Shown here: in pieces, positions 1-8,098 of the stretch
How positions within the stretch are numbered: the first letter of the stretch is position 1
Layout: each line of letters starts with the position of its first letter
NCBI GenBank assembly: GCA_937907525.1
Contig: CALCIB010000057.1
Span: 1-20,993 of the forward strand
Reading direction: 5' to 3'
DNA length: 20,993 nucleotides
DNA from: an uncultured Planctomycetales bacterium
Lineage (GTDB): Bacteria; Planctomycetota; Planctomycetia; Isosphaerales; Isosphaeraceae
Notes under the pieces: generated by a model
Databases searched by the model: none
Told to the model about the DNA's origin: nothing
What the model saw: the letters and a program-made list of their open reading frames with translations, nothing else
Program-made: the position numbers and the translations under genes

Positions 1-622
1 TGTCGCATGCGAGATCCGATAAGTGTCGGGTCGTCAGCCCGGTGGGAGAGGGGACATCGGACGCTTGCCTATCCTTCCCAGATTCCGAGTCGAAAAGTTG
101 TGGCCATACCTATGCCTCGCGGGGGAAGGTGGCCCGAAGGGCCGGATGAGGGGGGGCGGGCCAGAACGCCATCGACGTCCGAGACTTTCCGGACGGGCTT
201 CCGCGAATCCCAACGGTCGTCTCGCGCGTCGTCCCCCTCATCCGACGCCTTCGGCGTCCGTCTTCCCCCGCGAGGGGGGAAGACTCGTTCAGGCCCCCAA
301 AATCCGTGACGGTCGGGATTTTCTCAAGGGATTCCTGAAATCCGGCCGACCGAACCGCGGATCATGCCTGGGACGGGACGTTCCTTGGCAAGTCGGAAGC
401 TGAATGAATCAGGAACGGGGCGGGAAGGCTCGGTCGCTCGACGCGATCGCGGAGATCGAGTCGCGAGGTCGCGGCGGTCGGGCGGGCGCGGCGGGGCGTT
501 TCGTCGCGACGCATTCGAAAGCGACGAACGAAGCCAGCGGCCGCGGATGGTTAAGATCTTGTCCGCAAACGCTTTGCGTCTTCATCGCGGAGCGAAGTCC
601 GGCGACGAACGAAGCCGTCCGC
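1..622. repeat. Left copy of a diverged dispersed repeat (inverted partner at 20237-20827)
   Basis: This gene-free stretch shares a series of blocks, in the same order but opposite orientation, with the right end of the window. Bases 1-37 are identical to the reverse complement of 20791-20827, and similarity continues to about 118. A block at 299-315 matches 20633-20652, one at 509-536 matches 20323-20350, and one at 597-622 matches 20237-20262 with two differences. The spacing between the last two blocks is exactly 60 bases in both copies. The left copy carries an extra hairpin pair between the second and third blocks. I see no convincing reading frame, and open frames here lack a start with a ribosome site and any family motif. 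The last block lies just beyond the glgC stop codon. Nature unknown: decayed non-autonomous element or dispersed intergenic repeat. Confidence 0.7.
115..275. repeat. Pair of inverted hairpin units inside the left repeat
   Basis: Two related units face each other: 115-155 and 233-275. Each contains a CCTCGCGGGGG-type outer segment and a core hairpin. The cores are GGCCC-GAA-GGGCC at 131-143 and GACGCC-TTC-GGCGTC at 244-258. The arms are roughly complementary over about 40 bases, so the 161-base segment could fold into one long cruciform or act as two separate hairpins. The unit belongs to the same family as the longer hairpin at 20860-20993, which shares the 'GGCCGGATGAGGGG' segment. Confidence 0.6.
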
Positions 623-636
623 CCGCCCGCGGTCGG

Positions 637-1869
637 TCAGACGAAGCGTTCCAGGTCTTCGTCCTTGGAGACGACGGTGACGCCCTCGGGGGAGACGGTG
701 AAGCCGCGGGCGAGGTCTTGCTCGCGGTCGTGGCCGATCGTGAAGCCGGGGGGGACGTGGACGTGCTTGTCGACGATCGCCCGGCGGATCCGCGCGCCGC
801 GGCCGACGTCGACCCCCTCGAAGAGGATCGCGTCCTCCACCAGCGAGTAGCTGTGGACGCGGACGCCCGGGGAGAGGACGCCGCGGAAGACCTCGCCGCC
901 GGAGACGATCGCGCCGTGGCAGACGATCGAGTCGTAGGCCGCGCCGCGGCGGTCGGCGGCGGCGTGGACGAACTTCGGCGGCGGCTCGGGGGGGAGGTAG
1001 GTGTGGATCGGCCAGTCGCGGTCGTAGAGGTTGAGGATCGGATCGACGGCCACCAGTTCCATGGTGGCCTGGAAGTAGGCGTCGAGCGTGCCGACGTCGC
1101 GCCAGTAGGCGGCCGTCTTGCGGTTCTCGTCGCGGAACGGGTAGGCGAAGATCCGGACCCCCTCGGCGATCAACCGGGGGATGACGTCCTTGCCGAAGTC
1201 GTGGCGGCTGGCCTCGGCGCGCGCGGCGTCCTGGAAGAGCAACTCGTACATCACGTCGGTGTTGAAGACGTAGACGCCCATGGAGGCCAGCGCCAAATCG
1301 GGGTGGCCGGGCATGGCGGGCGGGTCGGGGGACTTCTCGATGAAGCTGGTGACGCGGCCGTCGTCGTCGACCCCCATCACGCCGAACTCGTGGGCCCCGG
1401 CCAGCGGGACGGGCTGGCAGGCGACGGTGAGGTCGGCCCCGCGCTCGCGGTGGAAGTCGATCATTCGGGCGTAGTTCATCTTGTAGATGTGGTCGCCGGC
1501 CAGGATGATCGTGTCGCGCGGGGCGGCCTTCTCGATGGTGTAGACGTTCTGATAGATCGCGTCGGCGGTCCCTTGATACCACGTCTCGGCGATCCGCTGT
1601 TGCGGCGGGATCACCTCCACGTACTCGTCCAGCTCGCGGCAGAGGAAGTTCCAGCCCTGGTTGAGATGGCGGTTGAGGCTGGTGGCCTTGTACTGCGTCA
1701 GGACCAGGATCCGGCGCAGCTCCGAATTGATGCAGTTCGACAACGTGAAATCGATGATCCGGTAGATGCCGCCGAACGGGACCGCGGGTTTGGCGCGGTC
1801 GCGCGTGAGCGGATCGAGCCGGGTTCCCCGGCCGCCGGCCAGGACGATCGCCAGGACGTCGCGATACAA
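637..1869 (-). CDS. glgC: Glucose-1-phosphate adenylyltransferase (ADP-glucose pyrophosphorylase)
   Basis: Makes ADP-glucose from ATP and glucose 1-phosphate, the committed step of bacterial glycogen synthesis in the cytoplasm. The 410-residue product has the usual family length. The nucleotide-binding loop AGGRGTRLDPLT is at residues 11-22, followed by KPAVPFGGIYRIIDF and LSNCINS. GTADAIYQN is at 100-108, GDHIYKM at 125-131, the sugar-phosphate lysine in IEKS at 177-180, HDFGKDVIP at 223-231 and YWRDVGTLDAY at 255-265. Residues from about 300 form the C-terminal left-handed beta-helix region. No ATG fits the conserved N-terminus. I chose TTG at 1869 because GGGGAG lies 8 bases upstream and it gives LYRDVLAIVLAGG; frames extending further upstream read as low-complexity arginine-rich non-homologous sequence. 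It stands alone and is divergent from the phosphatase gene; no other glg gene is in the window. Confidence 0.93.
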   Translation of the reverse strand: MYRDVLAIVLAGGRGTRLDPLTRDRAKPAVPFGGIYRIIDFTLSNCINSELRRILVLTQYKATSLNRHLNQGWNFLCRELDEYVEVIPPQQRIAETWYQGTADAIYQNVYTIEKAAPRDTIILAGDHIYKMNYARMIDFHRERGADLTVACQPVPLAGAHEFGVMGVDDDGRVTSFIEKSPDPPAMPGHPDLALASMGVYVFNTDVMYELLFQDAARAEASRHDFGKDVIPRLIAEGVRIFAYPFRDENRKTAAYWRDVGTLDAYFQATMELVAVDPILNLYDRDWPIHTYLPPEPPPKFVHAAADRRGAAYDSIVCHGAIVSGGEVFRGVLSPGVRVHSYSLVEDAILFEGVDVGRGARIRRAIVDKHVHVPPGFTIGHDREQDLARGFTVSPEGVTVVSKDEDLERFV

Positions 1870-2161
1870 GGTCTCGTCTCCCCGCCGGGGCCGCCGACTC
1901 TCGGCCGCGCCCGGCCCCTCATTCTGACCGATCGGCCCGTCCGAGCCAACCGGCCGCCCCCTTCCCGCCGGGGTGTCGTGTCGGCCGCGCCGTCCCGTTA
2001 CACTTGAAAACGCGGGCCGCGACGACGGCCCCCTCGCGACGCGGCAAGCTCCCTCGCGGACGCGCGGGCCGCGACGGCTTCCCCACGACCCCGCGGAGCG
2101 GATCGACGCCGCTCGCCCGCGGCCCACCCCCGACCCGATCGATCGAAAGGTGCCCCACGCG
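1870..2161. promoter_or_regulatory. Divergent intergenic region between glgC and the alkaline phosphatase
   Basis: These 292 bases separate two outward-facing genes and must hold both promoters. It contains the glgC ribosome site (1878-1883, minus strand) and a GAAAGGTG-like site at about 2143-2150 upstream of the phosphatase ATG. I see no clear -35/-10 pair or a recognisable PHO-box-like direct repeat by eye, and no coding signal. Confidence 0.4.
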
Positions 2162-3904
2162 ATGATTCGACTCGCTCCCCGACACGCCCGCGCGGCCGTC
2201 GTCCTGTCGGCGGCGGCGCTGGCCGCCTGGAGTCTCCACGGCAAGGTCCATGCCGAGGACCGTCTCAAGGAACTTCAAACCGAGTACTCCAACAACGCCC
2301 AGGAGAAGCTCGACCGCGTCTACCACTTCGGATCCCAGGGCGCCGGCGACGTCTTCTCCAACCACCGCAGCCACTCCAACCGCCAGGTCCCCATCTACGT
2401 CTGGGGGACCAAGGCCGACCTCGGCCAGATCACCGGCGCGAACAGCAGCTACCGCGACCCGGAGAAGCTCCGCGGGATCTTCGGCTTCGTCCCGGAGAAC
2501 ACCGTCAACCCCGAGGCCGAGTACGGCGACCAGAGCGAGGCCCGCAAGGTGATCGAGTCGGCCGTCGCCAAGGGGGCCAAGCACATCTTCATCGTCTGGT
2601 TCGACGGCATGGACTGGGTCCCCACCCAGGCGGCCTCCATCGTCAAGAATCAGAAGGTCCACGCCGAGGGGAAGGGCTCCGGCCTGATCTTCCAGGACTA
2701 CGCCGCGCCGGGGTCCAACCCCCAGTACGGCTGGCTGGTCACCAGCCCGCGGTACGACAAGGCCGACGTGAACGTCGACGAGCAGACCGTCAAGATCCCC
2801 GAGTCCAGCCTGAAGGGGGGCTACGACGTCGCCATCGCCGGCCCCAACCCCTGGACCCCCGGCCCCCTGGCGAGCCAGGCGCCGGGCTACTTGAAGGGTC
2901 AGTCGGCAAGCGCCAGGGACAAGCAGGGGGTCGAGTCGGCCGGCCGCGAGTTGCACGCCTACACCGACTCGTCCCAGAGCGCCGCGGAGTTCGTAAGCGG
3001 CGTCAAGTCGTACAACAACAGCGTCAACGTGGACGTCGAGGGCCGGCCGGTGGCGACGGTCTTCCACGCGCTTCAGGAGAAGGGCTGGAGGACCGGCACG
3101 GTCACCAACGGCCCGTTCCCCCACGCCTCGCCGGCGGGGATGTACGCCCAGAACGTCAGCCGCAACGACTACCAGGACCTCGGCCGGACCATGCTCGGCA
3201 TCCCCGCGGTCATCAACGAGAAGCGCGGCGCGCCGGTTCGGCCGGGCCTCGACGTGGTGATGGGGACCGGCCACGGCGTGAAGGTCGAGAACCGCGAGGT
3301 CAAGGGCCAGGGCGGGAACTGGGTCCGCGGCAACGTCTACATCACCGACGCCGACCGCGAGGCCGTCGACGTGAAGAACGGCGGCAAGTACACCGTCGTC
3401 ACGACCGAAAAGGGCGTCAACGGCGGCGAGGCGGTCAAGAAGGCCGCCGCCGAGGCCGCCGCCAAGGGGACCAGGCTCTTCGGCTTCTTCGGCGACACCG
3501 GCATGGACGACCTCCCCTACCGCACCGCCAACGGCCACTACGACCCCGCCCCCAGTCCGACCAGCTCCGGCGAGAAGCCCAAGGCGATCGCCTACACCCG
3601 GGAACAACTCGACTCCCAGCCGACGCTCGCCCAGATGACCGACGCGGCGCTCACGGTGCTGGCCAGGCCCGACGAGAAGTTCATCCTCTTCGTCGAGGCC
3701 GGCGACGTCGACCACGGCCTGCACGCCAACAACCTGGACGTCGCCGTCGGCGCCGTCTACGCCGGCGAGGATGCGATCAAGCGGATCATCGACTGGGTCG
3801 AGACCCATAGCAACTGGGACGACTCGGCCCTCTTGGTCTCCTCCGACCACGGCCACTACCTGGTGCTCGACCACCCCGAGGGCCTGCTGAACTCCTCGAA
3901 GTGA
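2162..3904 (+). CDS. Exported alkaline phosphatase (PhoA superfamily)
   Basis: Predicted phosphomonoesterase, probably acting in the periplasm or at the cell surface to release phosphate. The 580-residue product starts with a signal peptide (about residues 1-31, hydrophobic core AAVVLSAAALAAW, likely cut after VHA). Active-site features in order are: FDGMDW at 147-152 (metal-binding Asp148); YTDSSQSAAEFVSGVKSY at 267-284, matching the PhoA segment around the phosphorylated serine (Ser270 or Ser271); VEAGDVDHGLHANN at 511-524, giving Glu512, Asp517 and His521; and SSDHGH at 560-565, giving Asp562 and His563. The chain ends 15 residues after that motif, so the region that carries the last zinc-binding histidine in E. 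coli PhoA is not present; His565 may substitute. The ATG was chosen for the signal peptide and the nearby GAAAGGTG. Upstream extension is not homologous. A close alternative is a related alkaline-phosphatase-like sulfatase or phosphodiesterase, but the serine nucleophile fits phosphatase. Confidence 0.85.
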   Translation: MIRLAPRHARAAVVLSAAALAAWSLHGKVHAEDRLKELQTEYSNNAQEKLDRVYHFGSQGAGDVFSNHRSHSNRQVPIYVWGTKADLGQITGANSSYRDPEKLRGIFGFVPENTVNPEAEYGDQSEARKVIESAVAKGAKHIFIVWFDGMDWVPTQAASIVKNQKVHAEGKGSGLIFQDYAAPGSNPQYGWLVTSPRYDKADVNVDEQTVKIPESSLKGGYDVAIAGPNPWTPGPLASQAPGYLKGQSASARDKQGVESAGRELHAYTDSSQSAAEFVSGVKSYNNSVNVDVEGRPVATVFHALQEKGWRTGTVTNGPFPHASPAGMYAQNVSRNDYQDLGRTMLGIPAVINEKRGAPVRPGLDVVMGTGHGVKVENREVKGQGGNWVRGNVYITDADREAVDVKNGGKYTVVTTEKGVNGGEAVKKAAAEAAAKGTRLFGFFGDTGMDDLPYRTANGHYDPAPSPTSSGEKPKAIAYTREQLDSQPTLAQMTDAALTVLARPDEKFILFVEAGDVDHGLHANNLDVAVGAVYAGEDAIKRIIDWVETHSNWDDSALLVSSDHGHYLVLDHPEGLLNSSK

Positions 3905-3918
3905 GCCGGCCGTCCGCC

Positions 3919-3946
3919 CCCGCGGCCGTCGAATCGCGGCCGCGGG
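3919..3946 (+). terminator. Hairpin downstream of the phosphatase gene
   Basis: A perfect 10-base stem (CCCGCGGCCG at 3919-3928 with its complement at 3937-3946) closes an 8-base loop, 15 bases after the phosphatase stop. There is no T-tract after it, so it is at best a weak intrinsic terminator or an mRNA 3'-end structure. The remaining spacer to 4160 shows nothing else apart from the ribosome site before the aldolase. Confidence 0.35.
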
Positions 3947-4160
3947 CCGGAATCGAGCGTTGCAAGCCGACCCCCGCGACCCTATCATGAAGTCCTCCCC
4001 CCGGTCGCGTCCCGTGGCTCCGCCGCGGGCGCCCCGGGCGCGACGGACGACCTCCGTCGCCGCGACCGAAACCCCAATCCAAGTAAGGACGCGGAGCGCC
4101 GCCGGCTTCCGCCCCCACGAGGGATCGCCGCGACGCCCGCGCTTTCGGAGTGCCGTGACC

Positions 4161-5225
<1,065 letters not shown>

Positions 5226-5500
5226 CGTCCCGGAATAAGTCAAGCGTCCCAGGCCCGAGGCCGATAACAACGGTGTCGGCTGGGACGCCGGCCCGGTCAA
5301 GGACGATCGGAAGCCAAGGTCCTCGCTCGGCGGTCGCCCCAGGGACGGAAGCGACCCGACGGCCGAGGGGCCAGGGACGGCCCCGGTTCCGCATATCCAT
5401 CGGTTCATCCCGAACGCCCCGACGGTTTCAGCCGTCGGGACGTTCGGCGTTTCGAACGGTTGTCCTGTCGAAGGCCGGGAATATCGGTGGAGGCCAATCC
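5226..5500 (+). other. Intergenic spacer with a strong hairpin
   Basis: This 275-base spacer has no coding signal. It holds a 15-base stem with one mismatch at 5411-5425/5432-5446 (loop TTTCAG) and the GGTGGAGG ribosome site at 5486-5493 for the next gene. Confidence 0.4.
5411..5446 (+). terminator. Stem-loop between the aldolase and the orphan gene
   Basis: CGAACGCCCCGACGG pairs with CCGTCGGGACGTTCG over 15 positions with a single mismatch, around a 6-base loop. It lies 185 bases after fbaB and 55 bases before the next start codon. It could end fbaB transcription or act as a leader structure for the orphan gene. No T-run follows it. Confidence 0.4.
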
Positions 5501-5866
5501 ATGAGCCAGGAGCCGAATCGAGTCCCGATCTGGGTCGGTCACTTCCGCGAGTTCACCGATGACCCGGTTGAGCAGCGGCTGCGGCCCAGCATCCGCGAGT
5601 ATATCTACGACACTCCCCAGGAGAGCGAGAGTCGCGCGGTGGCCTATCTTCAGAGCGCTTCCACCCTTGGTGCGAGAAGTCGCGTCGAATTTGATGTCCT
5701 TGATCCCACCTCGCGCATCCCTTTGGCCGTCTTTACATATACCGACACGGTCTATTACTGGGAGTCGTATCTGGCGTACTACGTCGAGAAATACCACTTG
5801 CGGCTTCCGGCGGAATTCATTCGGCACATGGCGTTAATGAATTGGAATCCGCTTAAACATGATTAG
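5501..5866 (+). CDS. Small orphan protein, function unknown
   Basis: I do not recognise this 121-residue protein. The start is well supported: ATG at 5501 has GGTGGAGG 7 bases upstream. The product is acidic and aromatic, with no signal peptide or membrane segment. The middle (residues 60-85) reads as beta strand (RVEFDVLD, IPLAVFTYTDTVYY). The C-terminal third is a tyrosine-rich amphipathic helix (YWESYLAYYVEKYHL) followed by LPAEFIRHMALMNWNP. Codon use is more AT-rich than in neighbouring genes, especially towards the 3' end, which suggests recent acquisition or weak expression. It is isolated: the gene downstream is convergent. It may be an accessory or immunity-type protein, but this is a guess from size and isolation only. 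Confidence 0.65.
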   Translation: MSQEPNRVPIWVGHFREFTDDPVEQRLRPSIREYIYDTPQESESRAVAYLQSASTLGARSRVEFDVLDPTSRIPLAVFTYTDTVYYWESYLAYYVEKYHLRLPAEFIRHMALMNWNPLKHD

Positions 5867-5971
5867 ATAATAGGATTCGGTATCGGAGGAAAACCCCAGT
5901 ATCGGCCTTCATGCCGCCATTTTGACGGCCCCGAACCCAACAGGAAATCGGTCGCCTGACGCTTCGAACGC

Positions 5972-6307
5972 TCACACATACTCGACCCTGCGCCGCATTT
6001 CGTCGGGTTCGAGCAATTCCCAGATTTGCACGAGGGACCTCACCATCTGTCCGATCGAGCGACCCTGGGAGGGATAATAGACGATCCCCGCGTGGTCGGC
6101 CCCCGTCGCATGTAGCCGGAGGAAATCCGCGTCCTGGGTGATGATGACGCGCGCCTGCGTCATCGCGAAGGCGTGTTGCGCGTCGTCGGATGCGGTTCGC
6201 AATCCGGCCTCGCGGGTCGTCGTGACATCGACCCCGTGTCGGCGAAGCCCGCGGGCGATTCGAGGATCGCAATTCTCATCCAGGTGGAAGAGGATCGTCC
6301 TGGGCAT
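5972..6307 (-). CDS. DUF5615 PIN-like protein, probable toxin of a toxin-antitoxin pair
   Basis: This 111-residue protein matches the compact PIN-like family called DUF5615, thought to be RNase toxins related to VapC/Mut7-C. It shows the conserved acidic pattern: LDENCDP at 9-15 (Asp10, Glu11), TREAGLRTASDD at 31-42 (Asp41), and VIITQDADFLRL at 54-65 (Asp59, Asp61), then GADHAGIVYYP. The DUF433 gene lies upstream on the same strand and overlaps by 32 bases, the usual arrangement for this pair. The ATG at 6307 has GAGG about 7 bases upstream inside the DUF433 gene, which favours translational coupling. Toxicity is inferred from the family, and the substrate RNA is unknown. Confidence 0.85.
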   Translation of the reverse strand: MPRTILFHLDENCDPRIARGLRRHGVDVTTTREAGLRTASDDAQHAFAMTQARVIITQDADFLRLHATGADHAGIVYYPSQGRSIGQMVRSLVQIWELLEPDEMRRRVEYV

Positions 6308-6626
6308 GGAGTCGCCTCAACTTCTCGGCGACGAGCGACGGCCCGGCCGCCTCCCGTTGCTCGGCGACGAACCGCTCGTCGGCCTCGATATCGGCGTCGA
6401 TGGCTTCGCGGTGGGAATGGTAATACGCCAAGGCGGCGTAGACTGCGGGGAGCGAAAGCGTCGGGTACGTCGCCACGATCTCCTCGGGCGACATTCCCAT
6501 CCGCTCATGCCAGACGGCGACGTGCTGCACCTTGATCCGATGTCCGGCGACGTGCGGCTTGCCGCCGCAATGGCCGGGGCGGATCGCGATGTACTCGCTG
6601 ATGACGGGGATCGTCGAGGCGTCCAT
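6276..6626 (-). CDS. DUF433 protein, probable antitoxin partner
   Basis: This 116-residue protein contains a DUF433 domain at about residues 8-80. It shows GGKPHVAGHRIKVQHVAVWH (21-40), the helix-turn-helix-like MGMSPEEIVATYPTLSLPAV (43-62), then AALAYYHSHREAIDADI. DUF433 proteins are small winged-helix-like proteins usually encoded directly upstream of DUF5615 genes and taken to be the antitoxin and autorepressor. The C-terminal tail (85-116) is charged and would be the part that contacts the toxin. The ribosome site before the ATG at 6626 is weak. The spacer to the GH5 gene upstream is only 67 bases, so the promoter is either in that spacer or the pair is transcribed from the GH5 gene. Confidence 0.85.
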   Translation of the reverse strand: MDASTIPVISEYIAIRPGHCGGKPHVAGHRIKVQHVAVWHERMGMSPEEIVATYPTLSLPAVYAALAYYHSHREAIDADIEADERFVAEQREAAGPSLVAEKLRRLHAQDDPLPPG

Positions 6627-6693
6627 GGTCCTGGGTTCCGGATCGGCTTGGGAGAAAGATCCTCCTCGACCGATTCTAACCGATCGCGGCCCC

Positions 6694-7914
6694 TTATTCG
6701 AACCCCGCGTGGCGGCGGTTGAACGCGCGGGCGCGCTCGGCCAACTTGGGGTGGGAGCGGCCGTCGATGGTCAACTCCGGCTGCCAGGGGAAGTGCCAGA
6801 CCCAGACGGCGATCAGGGAGATCCCCTCCTCCTCGGCCATGTCGATGTAGGCGCGGGCCCAGGCGGCCTCGGGGTCGGCCTTGAAGCTCGGCTCGATCTG
6901 GCCCATCTCGCCGATGAACAACGGCACGCGCGCCGCGCGGATCGCGCGGGCGGTCAGTCGCGCGCGCTCCATGGCGTCGAGTTTCACGTCCTTGGGGCCG
7001 GTGTCGCCGGGGACGTAGTGATGCAGGCTGTAGACGTCCAGCGGTTCCGGCTGGGCGGTCAGTTCGTTGGCCAGGTGTTCGCGCCAGGAGTCTTGACGAA
7101 AGCGGAAATCGGGGAAGGTCTCGCGGCGGCTGGTCGCCTCGGGGCGGACGCCGGCGTCGCCGCTGGTGACCAGATGGTTCGGATCGATCGACTTGATGAA
7201 CGCCGTCTGCTCGCGGTAGATCCTCTGGCTCATCTCCCACGTCAGCGAGTCCTCGCGCGCGCCGGCCTTCGGGACGACGGCCCCCTCGGGGAAGACGCCC
7301 GCGGGGAGCGCCGGCCTCCCCTTCATGTCGACGTCGGCGGCGAGCATCAACTCGTTTTCAAGCTCCCACATGAGGACGGTCGGATCGTCTTTGTAGCGGG
7401 AGACGAACGCCTGGACGTACTGGCGGACCCCCCTCCACGTCTTCGAGGACGGATCGAGGATCGCCTGTCGGTACTCGCCGAACCGGGAGTTCTGGGACGT
7501 GACGTTCAGGGAGGGGACGAGCCGGATCCCCGCGCGTCGGCAGAGGGCGAACAACTCGTCCATGCCGCGCCAGTAGGCGTCGGGGTCTTTCTCGTAGAGC
7601 CGCGACGCCTCGATCGGGTAGCCCGGCCCGGCGAAGAACCGGATGAACGCGAAGCCGCTTTTGGATGCGTCCTCGACCGCCGCGACGGCCGCGGCCCTGG
7701 CCTTCTCGGGCGTTCCGTACAGTTGCTTCAGGTGGAACCACGTCCCCAGATGGATCTGGTGCAGGTGTGGCACGTTCACGCCGACGGCCCGATACTCGCG
7801 GCCGTCGAGCGCCAAATCCGGGCCGTCGGCCGTGACGAACCCCTCGACGGGCGGGGCGGCGATCGCCGACGGGACGAGCGCGACGAGCATCGTCGCGAGG
7901 AGCATGCGCTTCAT
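6694..7914 (-). CDS. Exported glycoside hydrolase family 5-like enzyme (mannanase/cellulase type)
   Basis: Predicted secreted endo-acting beta-glycosidase with a TIM-barrel fold. The 406-residue product has a signal peptide (residues 1-20, cut after AIAA) and then one catalytic domain. Family marks are YRAVGVNVPHL at 41-51, GFAFIRFFAG at 87-96, the acid/base glutamate in WELENE at 183-188 (Glu188 after Asn187), DVYSLHHYVP at 293-302, and the nucleophile in PLFIGEMG at 331-338 (Glu336). The C-terminal WVWHFPWQ matches the last barrel strand. The arrangement resembles plant/fungal-type beta-mannanases of GH5, but the substrate cannot be fixed from sequence. The ATG at 7914 has GAGG about 6 bases upstream; ATG at 7905 is the alternative. 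It is divergent from the GH127 gene with a 184-base shared promoter region. Confidence 0.82.
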   Translation of the reverse strand: MKRMLLATMLVALVPSAIAAPPVEGFVTADGPDLALDGREYRAVGVNVPHLHQIHLGTWFHLKQLYGTPEKARAAAVAAVEDASKSGFAFIRFFAGPGYPIEASRLYEKDPDAYWRGMDELFALCRRAGIRLVPSLNVTSQNSRFGEYRQAILDPSSKTWRGVRQYVQAFVSRYKDDPTVLMWELENELMLAADVDMKGRPALPAGVFPEGAVVPKAGAREDSLTWEMSQRIYREQTAFIKSIDPNHLVTSGDAGVRPEATSRRETFPDFRFRQDSWREHLANELTAQPEPLDVYSLHHYVPGDTGPKDVKLDAMERARLTARAIRAARVPLFIGEMGQIEPSFKADPEAAWARAYIDMAEEEGISLIAVWVWHFPWQPELTIDGRSHPKLAERARAFNRRHAGFE

Positions 7915-8098
7915 GGCGGGCCTCGGTGGTGGGAGGATCGGGCGGAGATCTCGACGTTACCTCCGCGCGGCCGCCGCGTCGAGGGGGCGTCGTCTTCGCG
8001 GCGGTCGAGTCTGGCCCCCGCCGCGCGTCGGGCCTATCCTGTCGTAACGAACCGGGCTCGAACGCCCGCCGCCGCGAACCCCGACGGGAGACGACGCC
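7915..8098. promoter_or_regulatory. Shared promoter region of the two glycoside hydrolase genes
   Basis: These 184 bases lie between divergently transcribed GH5 and GH127 genes and must contain both promoters. The ribosome site GGGAG for GH127 is at about 8086-8090. I could not identify an operator or a -35/-10 pair with confidence. The divergent layout suggests co-regulation. Confidence 0.4.

Noticed and set aside
364..2007. 547-codon plus-strand open frame opposite glgC
   Set aside because: Antisense shadow: every strong motif in this stretch belongs to GlgC on the minus strand.
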